A DNA stretch of 64,000 bases from Cricetomys ansorgei (taxonomy: Eukaryota > Chordata > Mammalia > Rodentia > Nesomyidae), in contig JAMJFZ010000879.1 of assembly GCA_026225945.1 (NCBI GenBank), forward strand, positions 1,800,001-1,864,000, given 5' to 3'. Below the pieces are notes generated by a model that had not been told where the DNA came from, did not search any database, and saw only the letters and a program-made list of their open reading frames with translations. Positions 26,643 to 37,303 of the stretch are shown piece by piece. Every line of letters starts with the position of its first letter. Position 1 is the stretch's first letter. Made by a program: the position numbers and the translations under genes.

Positions 26643-27228
26643 TCACAGTGGCGCAGTGTCACCCTAACTCATCTCTACTTTGAGATTTTACATTATCCGT
26701 ACATTGACTCCTTTTCTCTAGTTGGTGTTTATCCACGCTGTCATACTCTGCTAAGCTGCTTTAATTGAATTCTCTTTTTTCTTAACATCTGCTATGCAGC
26801 ACCTAGCTTTGTTTCAGGTTGGATATTAAAGTGTTACTAATTTCTAATCTAGTTATTACTCTTAATAACTTACCTGGAAGATGTAGTTTTGTTCTTTTTA
26901 AAATGATGTCAAACTACTTTTCGTGCTCGTTTTCCTCAGTGGTTTCTGAAGGCCTGTCAGCTTCCTAAATTATTTTCATGAGTCCTTGTATGCTGAATTG
27001 ATTTCTTTTTTATTGTGATGATCATTGTCATTATCATTTGTCATAGTTCCATCCCATAAAAAGCAATTAGTACTGCCAATAGTTACTTTCCTCATATTTA
27101 TCTAAATGAAGATACGGCTTTGTATTTTAGTATGAGCTGGAAAATATCCCTTCGTGTTTTTTTTTTTCCTTATCTTATTTGGTACTTTTAAAGGACTGGC
27201 TTCTCATCTGCCTTGTATGGCCTAGGGG

Positions 27229-27511
27229 GAAAAGGGAAGACAAGGGTAGTTTGTGAACTTCTGCAGCTGGAGGCCTTGGTGGTCCTTGTAATGTCTTCTG
27301 CAAGGCCCTTCCCTCTCCTGCCATGGAGAGGTTGACTTTGTGGACTTTGAATGATTTCTCAGACTCAACTTTGAGCCTGTCTTGTAGGATCTTGGCACAG
27401 GTGCTCTGTGATGGGGTGTCAGGTAGGAAGGAGATGCCTGAGGATCCTAAGAGTATGTTGACTCTGATTCCTCATCATTACTGATTCTGAGTGGGGGATA
27501 GATTTTAGATC
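27229..27511 (-). pseudogene. Possible decayed retrocopy, source gene not recognised
   Basis: On the minus strand this GC-richer patch reads open for about 90 codons with one in-frame TAG after STYS. It includes the segments SNDEESESTYS, APVPRSYKTGSKL, NHSKSTKSTSPWQERE. A second minus frame is open for a similar length. The composition looks more like protein-coding sequence than the flanks, but I see no poly-A tail, no target duplication and no recognised parent. It could equally be chance. Confidence 0.22.
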
Positions 27512-27585
27512 TGTGTTGTTTTAGGAGAACTTTCTACTTATTTCAATAATCTTTTATTATTTTAAATTTTAATATATTTTAATAT

Positions 27586-27589
<4 letters not shown>

Positions 27590-27626
<37 letters not shown>
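27590..27626. repeat. (TG)n microsatellite
   Basis: Uninterrupted GT units forming the tail side of the following reverse SINE. Confidence 0.95.
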
Positions 27627-27630
<4 letters not shown>

Positions 27631-27783
27631 GGAGTGGTTGTGCATGGGCCACAGCAAATGTGTGGAAGTCAGAGGAAAACTTATGGGAATCACTTCTCTC
27701 CTTACAGAATGTGGGGCCCAGGGATTGAACTCCGGTCCTTATGGTGGCTGTAGGCACTTTTACCCACTAAGCCATCTAGCCAG
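27627..27783 (-). mobile_element. tRNA-derived SINE (B2/B3/B4 group)
   Basis: gtgtggaagtcagaggaaaa, gggattgaactccggtcctt and cccactaagccatctagcca: reverse complement of the tRNA-like head and body. Confidence 0.75.
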
Positions 27784-28069
27784 TCACAACTTGATAATTT
27801 ATGACACATGATTGCCCCACCTCCTTTTTTTGGTTTTCACTCTTGAGTTCCTTCATGTAAATACATTTTGTTTTGTTGGTAACTGGGGAGTCACATTTGT
27901 GTGGTGAGTAGAGAGATTACTCTTGCCAGGTATAAACTGTTATAGCTTGTTTTTTAATCTGCATGATTATGATAAGGATAACAACATTTTATAATACTTG
28001 CATCTGCCATAAGCTCATTAGTATGTTTCCTAAACAATGCATTCCAAGTTTGAGGAAAATATAACCTGC

Positions 28070-28122
28070 TGCTAACCTTTCAACAATAAAAAATAAATAA
28101 AACATTTTCCCTCTTTTACCAG
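28070..28122 (+). promoter_or_regulatory. Bank1: Branch point and 3' splice site of Bank1 TIR exon
   Basis: A good branch-point match, tgctaac, lies at 28070-28076 (branch A at 28075), 47 nt before the exon. It is followed by an A-rich stretch and the pyrimidine tract cattttccctcttttaccag. In humans a branch-point variant at this intron end affects exon 2 inclusion (established knowledge). The position chosen here is inferred from the motif alone. Confidence 0.55.
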
Positions 28123-28506
28123 GAAATGCAAAAGGCATCCTACTGATACATGAAAAAGATGCTGAGGAATGGGCTCTGTACTTGAGAGAAATATTTCTGC
28201 ATGTTGTAGAGAGAGAAGCAATCCTGTTATATCCCTTGTGGAGCCTCTCTTCGCTAAACGTAAATGCTTACAAATGTAAACTTCTGATATTATCTAATAG
28301 TGTACTTAAAGAACTAACACCAAAGAAGATTCAGTTTCTGGAGGAGACGCTTCACTCACCAGAAAGTGTAATGACTCTACTTTGTGGGATGGAGAGCTCA
28401 GATCCTCTCTATCAATTATTAAATATCCCCAGAAGCAGATGGGAGCTCTCAACAGAGGAGGAGCCTGAGGACTACATCTCTGTTGTCAGACAGATCTTAT
28501 ACAGAG
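28123..28506 (+). CDS. Bank1: Bank1 internal coding exon (TIR-domain exon, equivalent to human exon 2)
   Basis: This exon encodes the N-terminal TIR-like domain of BANK1, a cytoplasmic B-cell adaptor that links B-cell receptor signalling to Lyn and IP3 receptors. The frame is open across 384 bp. The first full codon is AAT at 28125; the two bases before it complete a Gly codon begun in exon 1. Landmarks seen are KDAEEWALYLREIF, REAILLYPL, YKCKLLILSNS, LTPKK.QFLE, VMTLLCGMESSDPLYQLLNI, SRWELSTEEEPEDYISVVRQIL. These match my memory of human and mouse BANK1 almost block for block. The acceptor is tttaccag/g and the donor gag/gtaggg. The exon is symmetric (phase 1-1, 128 codons), so skipping it would keep frame, in line with the known human delta-2 isoform. 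Compared with human, about five residues are missing between LLY and YKCK (about 28236-28265). An ATG-less open frame runs on into the intron to 28589, but the splice donor ends the exon. Confidence 0.95.
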
Positions 28507-28569
28507 GTAGGGATGCTAAATCTTCTTTGTTGGTTTTTAAATGTTTATTTGCTTACATTTTGCAATGTA

Positions 28570-28800
28570 AGGGCTGGAGAGATAGATAGCCCAGTGGCTA
28601 AGCACACTGGCTAACCATCCCCCCCAACCAGGGAACTCAAGTTCATTTCCCAGAATCCACATGGAAGCTCACTGATCTGTAACTCCAATTTCAGGGGATC
28701 CAACACCCTCTTTTGGTCTCACTTGGCACCAGGCACAAACATGGTACACAGTTACACATGCAGGCAAATTGCCTACATACACAAAATAATATAACATTTT
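28570..28800 (+). mobile_element. B3 SINE close downstream of the TIR exon
   Basis: gggctggagagatagatagc head, agttcatttcccagaatcca, tctgtaactccaatttcagg and ggatccaacaccctcttttg are B3 landmarks. It starts only 64 bp past the exon 2 donor and is in the gene's orientation. Confidence 0.85.
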
Positions 28801-29649
28801 TTCTTAAGTTTTGCAAGTTAGGATTTTAAAGTTTTTTTTTAAGCCTATAAACATCTGATGTAAGGAAAACGTTAGAACATAGATGGCAACTTCATCTAAC
28901 AATGTTCTATCTTGTCCACAAAATGCATTAAAGTTCTTTACGTTTTAGTTTTATTCCAGGCAAAGCTTATCATTTGTTCTAAAAATGGCTAATGCATACA
29001 TATATTCCCCCAGGCAACTTGGATGAGACTGTGGTGGTATAAGCAAGCTAGGCTGTGCGGTGTGCCAGTTTGTTTCTGGAAGATAACATCTGGCATAACT
29101 GATGAAGCCTGCAATGTTGCTGTCTACACTCACGTCGTTACCAGCCAACAGCAGTTCAAAGTCTGAAGGCTTGAGTTAGAATTGTAGAGCGTCTGTCATT
29201 CTCATAATTGCATGGCATTTATTATTACAAAATGAAATGCTGTTATTTTTGCTGGCTTCAAATTGTGAGTTTGGTTTTAAGCATAAAGCCATGATATAAA
29301 GAACAGAACACAAGTTCTCGTTCATCAGCTAATTGCACTCCTATGCAATAGTCAAGTTCTGACACTGATGTCATTAAAGGACCTCCCTCTGCAGTTCTCC
29401 TCTGCATCACAGAGAGTGTTATATTCAGGTGCTTCCTTGGTTCCTCAACTTACACATGGTCTCCAACACTTAGCTCTGTAGCTGTGATTTTGCCTCTTAC
29501 AGGGAAAGAGTGGAGTTATTACTTCATATTGATCATATCAGATGTCAATGTTGGCTCTTTATTTTATTTTGGTAACATATTTCTGCATTCTCTGGAGATC
29601 CCCTCATTCAAGGGCCATGTTTCTATTTTTAGTTCCTTAATGGAGCAAA

Positions 29650-29689
29650 TCTCTCTCTCTCTCTCTTTCTGTCTCTCTCTCTCTCTCAT
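29650..29689. repeat. (CT)n tract
   Basis: CT units with a TTTCTG interruption; a second CT block resumes right after the B1 at 29868-29883. Confidence 0.92.
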
Positions 29690-29693
29690 GTTT

Positions 29694-29862
29694 TTTGTTG
29701 TTGTTTTTGTTTGTTTGTTTTTTTGAGACAAGGTTTCTCTGTTGTAACTCTGGATGTCCTGGAACTCACTTTGTAGACCAGAATGGCCTTGGACTCACAA
29801 AGATCTGCCTGTGTCTGTCTCCTAAGTGCTGGGATTAAAGGCGTGCACCATGACTGCCCAGC
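29694..29862 (-). mobile_element. B1 SINE inserted in a CT repeat
   Basis: Reverse B1 with T/G-rich start, gagacaaggtttctctgttg, ctggaactcactttgtagac and gggattaaaggcgtgcacca. Similar gcaaat(g)tctctctct text lies on both sides (29645 and 29861), consistent with insertion into the CT tract. Confidence 0.92.
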
Positions 29863-30374
29863 AAATGTCTCTCTCTCTCTCTTTTTTTAAACACATGACT
29901 ATTTTCCCAACTCAGGTACCCAACTGTTTACAGTTAGGGCTCCCTCAGAGTTTCTCAGATCTCTCTGAAGAAGTACCGAGTGGCTGTTTCTCCCACTTGG
30001 CCCATACCTGCCTATAAAACCCATTTACCTTTTGTCCAGATAAACTTTGGATTTGTCATATATTCTTAGTGTAGTTAATGACATTCGTCATCAGAACTGC
30101 AATGCAGCCACAGTCGGAGGCCTTTAGGCATTTCCAAACATGGGTTCCACACATGTTGGAGTTCCATATGCAGGGAGCACACCTCAACACCTTCTCAATA
30201 TCCTGGACAAGTGAATATCTGCTGCTGCTGCTATACTTTGGTACCAAAGCACCTTAAACAAAACAAAACTCCATTTTCCTAGTTCTCTGATATTTGCCAA
30301 CTCAATATATTTTTGTGTGCATATGTGTGGCATGAGCACATTTGTGTAGATATGTATAGGCCATGTGCACATCT

Positions 30375-30628
30375 GTGTGCATGCCAGAGATCTACATCAA
30401 ACGTCTCCTATCACTCTTCACCTTATTTTTTGAGACAGTATGTCTCATTATACCAAAAATTCATCAATTTGGCTTGTTAGCCAATTAGAACGTGGGATCT
30501 GCCTGGCTCTACCCTCACCAGGAATACCCTGCTATGCACAAAATGTTCTATGGTTGTTGGGAATCCAAACTCCGATCCTCATGTTTGTGTGTCAGGCAAT
30601 TTACCCACAAAGTCATTTCCCCAGCCCT
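30375..30628 (-). mobile_element. B4-type composite SINE
   Basis: Same order as 26385-26642: gagacagtatgtctcattat, gggatctgcctggctctacc, tgttgggaatccaaactccg and agtcatttccccagccc at the end. Several short frames here are chance. Confidence 0.6.
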
Positions 30629-30837
30629 CAGATTCAGTATTTTCAAAGCCTGTTTTAGTCATCTATTATTCCACAGAAACTCTCTGTAAAACTTGGCTAT
30701 TAAAACCACAAATAAGGATTGCACACCAGTGTGTAAGGTCCAGAAAGTGAGGAGTGGCAAAGTAGAAGTTATAGGCCAGACTATGTTATCTGGCAACAGT
30801 CAAGGTGTCCAGAGTTGTAAACTTTTGAAGGCTTCCA

Positions 30838-31091
30838 TGTGTATATGCCTGCGCATGTGTGTGTGTTTATGTGTGTGTCTGTGTATATATGTGCTATTCT
30901 GTGTGTGTGTGTGTTTGTGTGTGTGTATGTATAGGTATGTATATGTGTGTGTAAATGTGTATGCACAAGTGTATATTTGTGCATATTTGTATATACATGT
31001 GTGTGTGTTTGTGTGTGTGTGGTTGTGTGTCCGTGTGTGTATGTATGTGTGTGTGTGTGTGTGTGTGTGTTATGTGTGCATATGAGTGTGT
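30838..31091. repeat. Long (TG)n-rich tract
   Basis: About 250 bp of TG with TA, TC and TT interruptions. The 130-codon plus-strand (Cys/Val-rich) and minus-strand (Thr/His-rich) frames are dinucleotide artefacts. Confidence 0.97.
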
Positions 31092-31839
31092 AAGGGAATC
31101 TTGGAATGGAACTTTCACTGTTAGCAATTTCTTTTGTTATTTTATCATCTGCTGGTTGGCTAAAAGTCACTCATAATAGGCTCCTGAATGAGGCCCCTTG
31201 GAAGCAATAGTTTCAAATTCTTCTGCATTAAAAACCTTTACTATTTACCTATACACTCAAAAAATAGTTTGACTGAGGGCAGTATTACTGATGTTACCCT
31301 TCATTTTACCATTATAGAATATCTAATACATTTCATTTGTACCTTTGACAGTTGCTACTTCCTTTTCAGGAGTCTCACTTTCTCTTCGTTACTTCTAAGT
31401 TCCTTTTAGTTTTTATCGTATTTTGTCTTTGCTCATCCATTTGGCTTGAACACAGTCATTGCTTGATTGTGTCTTGGTCATCTCTCCTTGACACCTTGCA
31501 TCTCTGTGTTATGAAACCAATTTAAAAATAATATCATTATTCATTGCACATCAAAACTTCATGATGAAATGTTTGACAACAGTAATTCTACTGGCTCCCC
31601 TTGCTCAGCTTCTCTTCTTACCCCTTTCTCAGTACTTTTCCAGTACATTAATCTTTTGAATTTTGTAGAAAAATATTATCATTGGAAAGTTATGAGAAAA
31701 ATCAAGATAAACTGCATATAAATTATGAGTATTGCATGCTTTTCCTTCCCCTGAGGCAGAAGAGTAAAGACTGATGGTAAAATTTTAAGTGATTCCACAC
31801 ACCAATAATTTCCACTTTCCTGACTAACTCTCAATGGGC

Positions 31840-31896
31840 TCTGTGTGTGTGTGTGTGTCTGACTTTCTGTCCTTTTGTCTGTCTGTCTGTCTATGC
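31840..31896. repeat. (TG)n and (TCTG)n tract
   Basis: TG units followed by four TCTG units, next to a short SINE-like tail (ggtctgaggaaaaccc) to 31950. Confidence 0.85.
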
Positions 31897-32159
31897 AGGA
31901 GCATACATACCATGGTGAGCGTGTAGAGGTCTGAGGAAAACCCTTGGAAGTTGAAATTAAATTATCACTTACACTTTATAGGGTAAAATCCCTTTATAGA
32001 TACCACGGTACTAATTTGAAGCTACTGTTAACACTGATTTTCCTGCACTTAAGTTTTAGACTTTGAATTTTTTACATTAATATAGGTATACGAAATGGAA
32101 ATTTTGGAAAATCAGTGGGAAATATGAAAACAGCTATATAGAGAAGTCTGTCGAACTAC

Positions 32160-32395
32160 TGTCAGTTGATAGCTTCTTGGGGAGGAAGATTCAACTTTTA
32201 AGGGTATGACCCAAGTGGATTGGCCACACCTATGAGTTTGTGGGCAGCTCACATTGGACTAGTGAACTAAACAAAGAAGTGAAATGTGAGGTTGAGAAGG
32301 GATGGAGGAATGGGGTGGGTCTGGGGTAGTTGAGGGGAGGGGGAGGAGGGAGGATAATGATGATCACTGTATGTGCATGTGAAATACTCAAAGAA
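32160..32395 (+). mobile_element. Probable L1 3' UTR fragment
   Basis: A G-rich tract (ggggagggggaggagggagg) followed by ataatgatgatcactgtatg and gaaatactcaaagaa matches the end of rodent L1 3' UTRs. Confidence 0.5.
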
Positions 32396-33204
32396 GTACA
32401 TATGTGTACTTAGAAGGCTGTTGAAATAGGACACATTTGTCAGAGATACAGGGATGAAACCAGAAAGTGGGCAGTTTTAGGCATAGACAATTTTTAGGCA
32501 ACAGGTTGGTCCTCCTAGCCAATAACTGTTCCTAGTCTCTACAGTCTGGTCAGTGATTCATCCGCTTTGATAATAAGCTTCTTTAGTGGTCTACTGCATT
32601 TATTTATTTATTTTTATTTATTAATTTTTATGTTATATACTGTCCTTCATATTGAATATGTAAAGCCTATTTTTCAAAACAGAAAACAGTACAAAATGGA
32701 TAAAATGGGACCAGAGACGTGAAATTCAATTCTTACTATCTGTTTCACCTTTCCTCCACTCAGCAGAGAAATTCCAGCAGAATAAGAAAGCACCCTTTTA
32801 TTCGGAAGCATGCTGTGATAAAGAGGATAATAAAAATGCCAAGGAAGTCATGAAAATAATTAAATGTTTAATATATTCACACAGACAAAGAGAAATCACA
32901 GGAAATTTTATAAAATTTAATGAAAGAGAAAGATATTTAATAATTATAATACTCAAAGTTTATAATATTAAAAAGTTAAGTAGTGATTCATGTTTCATCT
33001 GAGTGTTTTATTTCCTTTTAAGAAATTAAGAAAACTAAATTTCCTGTCTCCCTAGTTCTCAAAGGGAGACTAACACAAACCCAAGCGAGCTTCCTTCTTA
33101 CTGCCTCCCGGTCCTGTGGGCAGAGCTTCTCCATTTTTACTATTCGTTTCTTCCTTTGTTTTTGGCTCTGGACATAATAGCCTACTATTTTTTAGTTTTA
33201 TGTA

Positions 33205-33378
33205 ACATTGTTTATATGTAATGTATGTGTGTAATATAGATATACATATATATTACATACATTTATATGTTTCTATACGCACATATGTATATGTGTATAT
33301 ATGTATGTATGTTTATACATATATATGTATACATCTATACATATAGATGTATACACACACATACACACACACATTTAT
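33205..33378. repeat. (TATG/CATA)n and (CA)n low-complexity tract
   Basis: Purine-pyrimidine alternating sequence, much of it self-complementary. Confidence 0.93.
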
Positions 33379-33409
33379 CTCAAAGTCATAAAAGTCATCC
33401 AACATTCCT

Positions 33410-34010
33410 TTTTATTAATCTTTAAATAGTTTGAGGATTCTGCACGGGTACCATATTTGCATAATTTCTACCCCTACCCCTTTCTCCAGCTTATCCTGTG
33501 CCGCCAACACTCACTCTGAAACTCATGACCTCTCCTTTATTATTGTTGCACACACTCACACATGCACACCCACACATGTATATACACAGATAAATACAAC
33601 CCGCTGAGACCATTTATTGCTGTTTATTGTTGTTCATAAGCATGAAACACTACACGTACATATGCACGTATGTATACACGTGTATATGTTACACATGTGT
33701 TTGGAATAAAATGTGTTTAGTGCTGATCACTGAGAGTAGAGGATCTATCAAGGGACTTGTCTCTTGGTGAGAGTGAATCTCCTGCTCTCAGCAGTCATTA
33801 ACTGCCTATAGGTTTTTATCTAGTATAGGGCCTTGTGGCATTCCCCCATCTACACCGACGTAGCAAATAGTGTTGTCATTGTGCTAGTCTTGTTTAGGCA
33901 ACCATTTTGTTCCGATTCTATGAGTGTTGTTTCCCTGTCATTACTGAATGTCATGGTTTCTAACCCCACTTACCAAGCGCCACCTCATCGTTCTTCTCTG
34001 ATAGTTCACT
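33410..34010 (-). mobile_element. Probable L1 (Lx-type) 3' UTR relic
   Basis: Starts ttaaatagtttgaggattct, then ctacccctacccctttctcc, agcagtcattaactgcctat. This follows the order of a common rodent L1 UTR in reverse orientation, interrupted by CA-rich text. The open frame 33833-34162 lies partly in it and has no recognisable domain. Confidence 0.45.
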
Positions 34011-35274
34011 TTGTACGTTCTGTAAAAGCCCTCCTTGATTTCATCATAGCCTGGCTTGCTCTTTTTCTTTCTTTTATTTTTTTTCTGGAAATGGTCAATG
34101 TGGATTGCTGGCATGGCTCTCTACAGATTGCTTCTATTTGTCTTAGTATTTTACTACTGTAATAAATGTAACAGGACATTTAATATGTAAAAAGACCCAG
34201 AGGCCTAATTTCAATGAGTTTGTTAAACAAACAATTAGGTCTTTTCCTGTAAGCAGTTGATTTTACACCTGAGATCATTTTAAACTCTGTTTTTGGCTTG
34301 GTCTTTGGGGGTGTATGTTAGATAGAATCTACCCAGATCCTAAACCCTCACTGAGGCTCATGTCTAGGGAATCTCAAGACACAGTAGACAGGCTGAGAAA
34401 ACAACAAAAATACCCAAAAAACCTTTTTTCAAGTTTGAGTGTCCCAGATATATAGGAAAAGCCCTGTGCTCAAATGTCAACTCTCTCTGTTCAGGGGGTC
34501 AGGAGCTCCTTACATCCCTATACACTGAGCTGTCAGACCCGCCGAGAGCCCAGAGTGAGTGTGTGTTCACGGGTGTGCACTGAGCAGCATGGGGCTGTGA
34601 TGATTTCTTATGTGGGCTGCTGAGACATTTTCTTTCTTCACTTTTAGTTCAATCATGTGTGAAATTATTGTTCTAATTAGCGTTATTATTAACACCTTAG
34701 GTTTGATGTCAAAGAATTTGCTGTCCTAATTTAGTTACATTTCTGTAGAATCTTCACTTGAAATTCATCTTAACACCGAGAAAAAAATCATTTTCAGTCA
34801 GGAGTGTACCAGAGCTTTAAACAACTAGACATTCCAGCTAGTCAAGACCTCCAGTGCACATTGCATGGCAGGCTTTTATGAGCCTTGCTGCTAAAAATCC
34901 CCCTTTCTTTTTGCTTCATCATTTCATGGCTCATTTTTCTTTAATCACAATCCATTTATGAAATAAAGCATCTCCAAAGGGCCAGTGGTGTGATGGTACA
35001 AAATTTGTAGAACATTCTAATTTAAAAAGAAAGACAAGTTTAGAGCAATTTTAAAACACTGTAAATAAAAATTCGTTTAAAAAATACTGAAAGAAAAACA
35101 AAGTTAAGTTGATAAGAGAAAGTGATTCTCTAGCAACTGAAATTCAGCCAGTTTTTCAGAATAAACCATCATGGTGCTTTAAAGATCTTTTTTAAAAAAT
35201 ATATAAAGACCACATTTTACCTTCTCATTCTTTATGAGTTCTCAGAGATAATGAGTAGCCGCATTTCATTGCAG

Positions 35275-35321
35275 GCACGACACGATGTTTTGTTGATGTG
35301 CGTGCTACTGCAAGCGACAAG
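35275..35321 (+). other. Cryptic or alternative exon candidate in Bank1 intron 2
   Basis: A 47-bp segment is bounded by tttcattgcag/gc and aag/gtgagt, the latter a near-consensus donor. It carries several CpGs in an otherwise AT-rich, CpG-poor intron. Read from the phase-1 donor of the TIR exon it stays open for 15 codons, but 47 bp is not a multiple of three, so inclusion would shift the next exon out of frame and lead to a stop inside it. It may be a poison exon, an exon of a noncoding transcript, or chance splice-like sequence. Transcription has not been shown. Confidence 0.25.
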
Positions 35322-36095
35322 GTGAGTTCAGAGGCAGGTCAGAAAATCTCATTTTTCAATAATGAAACCTCAAGTTCAAGAACACTTATTGATTTATTTG
35401 TACAATAATGTCAGATTAGAACTAAATGTCGAATGACACATTAATTAAATTATATAACACTAACATCATGGCTCCTCCACAAATTATCATCTTGGGAGTA
35501 TCTTTGGAGGTGCTCATTAGTATAAAACTGTAGCAGTCTGTATTCCCAGTAAGAAACCCCCTTGGACAGATTGTCCTTAGAACTGCCTTAGAACTGGGCA
35601 TGGCTGTTGCTCGGATGTATTTGACACACAACTGTGGCATCAGAATTCCCCTGCCAAGGTCAGTTGACACTTGGCTTCTCTCTACATTTCCTGTTCCCTA
35701 ACCACAGTCCTCTAACTTAGTGAGTGACAGATATAGAGCAGAAGAGACCATTATAAAATGAAATACTAGCAAAAAAAATTTAATAGCCTCAAAATTATTT
35801 GTAAATTAAATAACAACAAAAATGTTCATTACCACATTCCATTAAAACTTTTGTTAAATCTCCCAACAATTAGAATGATCAGAAATTGTCAAATTTCAAG
35901 ACATCAGAGCAGCCGGGGGGAAAAAAAGGTGCTATTCAACAACTTAAAGACATTCTGTTTAGCTCATTCTCAGCCAATTCTATTGAAGCATAATTATTTA
36001 TCAGATTGGAAGGAAAACTTTTAGTAATTATTGTCTAGTTAGATCATTTTAGTAAGGCCTGCTAGTCAGGTGTATGCAGTGATACAAAATCATCC

Positions 36096-36290
36096 AAGAG
36101 CTAGGGAGATGGTTCGGTGGGTAAAGACACTTGCAAGGCAAACCTGGAAACCTGGGTTCAATCTCCACAACCACATTAATGTGGAAGGCGAGAATAAACT
36201 CCACAAAGATCCCTCTGAACTCCAAACGTGTCTCATGATACATATGTCTGTATACATACACATGCAGACAACACGACACACACAACACAA
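36096..36290 (+). mobile_element. B3-like SINE
   Basis: gctagggagatggttcggtg, gggtaaagacacttgc head, cctgggttcaatctccacaa B-box region. Confidence 0.75.
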
Positions 36291-36412
36291 GAAAGAAAAA
36301 AGGAGGGAAGGAAAGAAAAAAGGAAGGAAGGAAGGAAAAAGAAAGAAAGAAAGGGAAAATGGAAGGGAAGGAAGGAAGAAAGGGAAGGAAGGAAGAAAAG
36401 AAGAAGAAAAAT
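36290..36412. repeat. (GGAA)n/(GAAA)n purine tract
   Basis: About 120 bp of almost pure purine on the + strand, forming the tail of the SINE. The overlapping Lys/Glu/Gly-rich and Phe/Pro/Ser-rich frames are artefacts of it. Confidence 0.96.
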
Positions 36413-37002
36413 TCTATGAAGGGTGATTTGTTCTTATTTGAATTATTTAAGTTTTGGAGTGTTTTAGAAATGAACAATTCCTCTGAGGTGTATAGTTTTG
36501 AAAGTCAACAGTGTAATATTTACATGTGGATATTTTTTGTATAAAAGCAGTCCAGAGAGTTAGCCTGAGGCAGGTGGGGTCTGAAGCACTTTATCTTTCT
36601 TCTATGGTGTTTGAATATTACTTGTGGGTCACTGAATTCAAAGTCCTTTTGATTGTGAATAAAATAAAACAAGACAAGGGCTTTTGACAATTGCTCCAAC
36701 ACTGTGATATATGGTCGAGGGCTACAGTTCCTGGAGAGAATTAGATATTATAACAGCATGGGAGACATGAAGAGGACCTCACTGACAACACTAACAGAAA
36801 AATAGGTTATGAATAACGTATTTGAAAACTGTTGAATGGACATAATAGAGTCCTGTTTCAGATAAAAAGCCTTGCGTGATAAATGGCTTTACTCATTTCA
36901 GCCTAGCAATTCTCAAATATTTTCTTCTAAACATGACCTTCTAAAGGATGCTGAGTCCTTTAAAAGGTTCATTTTAATGTTAGTTAGATATATTGCTTGA
37001 GG

Positions 37003-37200
37003 TGATGGTGAAGTAGCCCAGTGGATAAAGGCACTTACTGCCAAGCCTGATGACCCGAGTCTTCCAAGGACCCACATAGTAGAAGGGGAGAACTAACTCA
37101 CTCAAGTTCTCTTTTGACCTCCACATAAGCATGCGTGTGTGTAGGCAGACAGTGGTATGTGTGGGCACACACACAAATAAATGAATAAAATACAAGCTAA
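37003..37200 (+). mobile_element. tRNA-derived SINE (B2/B3/B4 group)
   Basis: gtagcccagtggataaaggc, ccaagcctgatgacccgagt, gtagaaggggagaactaact, tgacctccacataagc, ending in aataaatgaataaaa. Confidence 0.8.
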
Positions 37201-37265
37201 AATATATTGGTTATTAATCATGTGAAAAACTAATGGGTTTTGTTGTGACATTTGTGACATATATA

Positions 37266-37303
37266 TGCCGTGTGTCTGTGTGTGTTTGTGAGAGAGAGAG
37301 AGA
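37266..37303. repeat. (TG)n and (GA)n tract
   Basis: Short TG array followed by six GA units. Confidence 0.85.

Larger units (their letters stand above)
1..28122 (+). other. Bank1: Bank1 intron 1, 3' part
   Basis: No coding exon, CpG-rich promoter or transcript start is recognisable here. Besides the repeats listed separately, the large stretches 409-1629, 2651-3949, 5251-6765, 6851-8644, 8914-9739, 10436-11699, 14213-16475, 16513-18981, 19398-20603, 21200-24646 and 24917-25833 are AT-rich single-copy-looking sequence in which I see no feature. Short open frames there (60-100 codons) lack codon bias or recognisable domains. Calling the whole stretch intron 1 rests on the phase-1 start of the TIR exon and the absence of exon 1. 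Confidence 0.75.

Noticed and set aside
1..28122. Search for Bank1 exon 1 or a CpG island promoter
   Set aside because: No CpG-rich segment and no start codon context followed by a phase-1 donor that matches the expected N-terminus were seen.
28182..28589. Reading the 135-codon frame as a stand-alone gene
   Set aside because: The true coding part continues upstream to 28123 and stops at a GT donor at 28507; the last 27 codons are intron and SINE.
30693..31170. 130-codon frames on both strands
   Set aside because: They are translations of a long TG-rich microsatellite (Cys/Val or Thr/His periodic), not proteins.
33833..34162. 109-codon hydrophobic frame
   Set aside because: Overlaps an L1 UTR-like relic and ends in T-rich sequence; hydrophobicity follows from T-richness.
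36049..36477. 142-codon minus-strand and 118-codon plus-strand frames
   Set aside because: They cover a B3-like SINE and a GGAA/GAAA purine tract; the Phe/Pro/Ser or Lys/Glu/Gly bias comes from the repeat.
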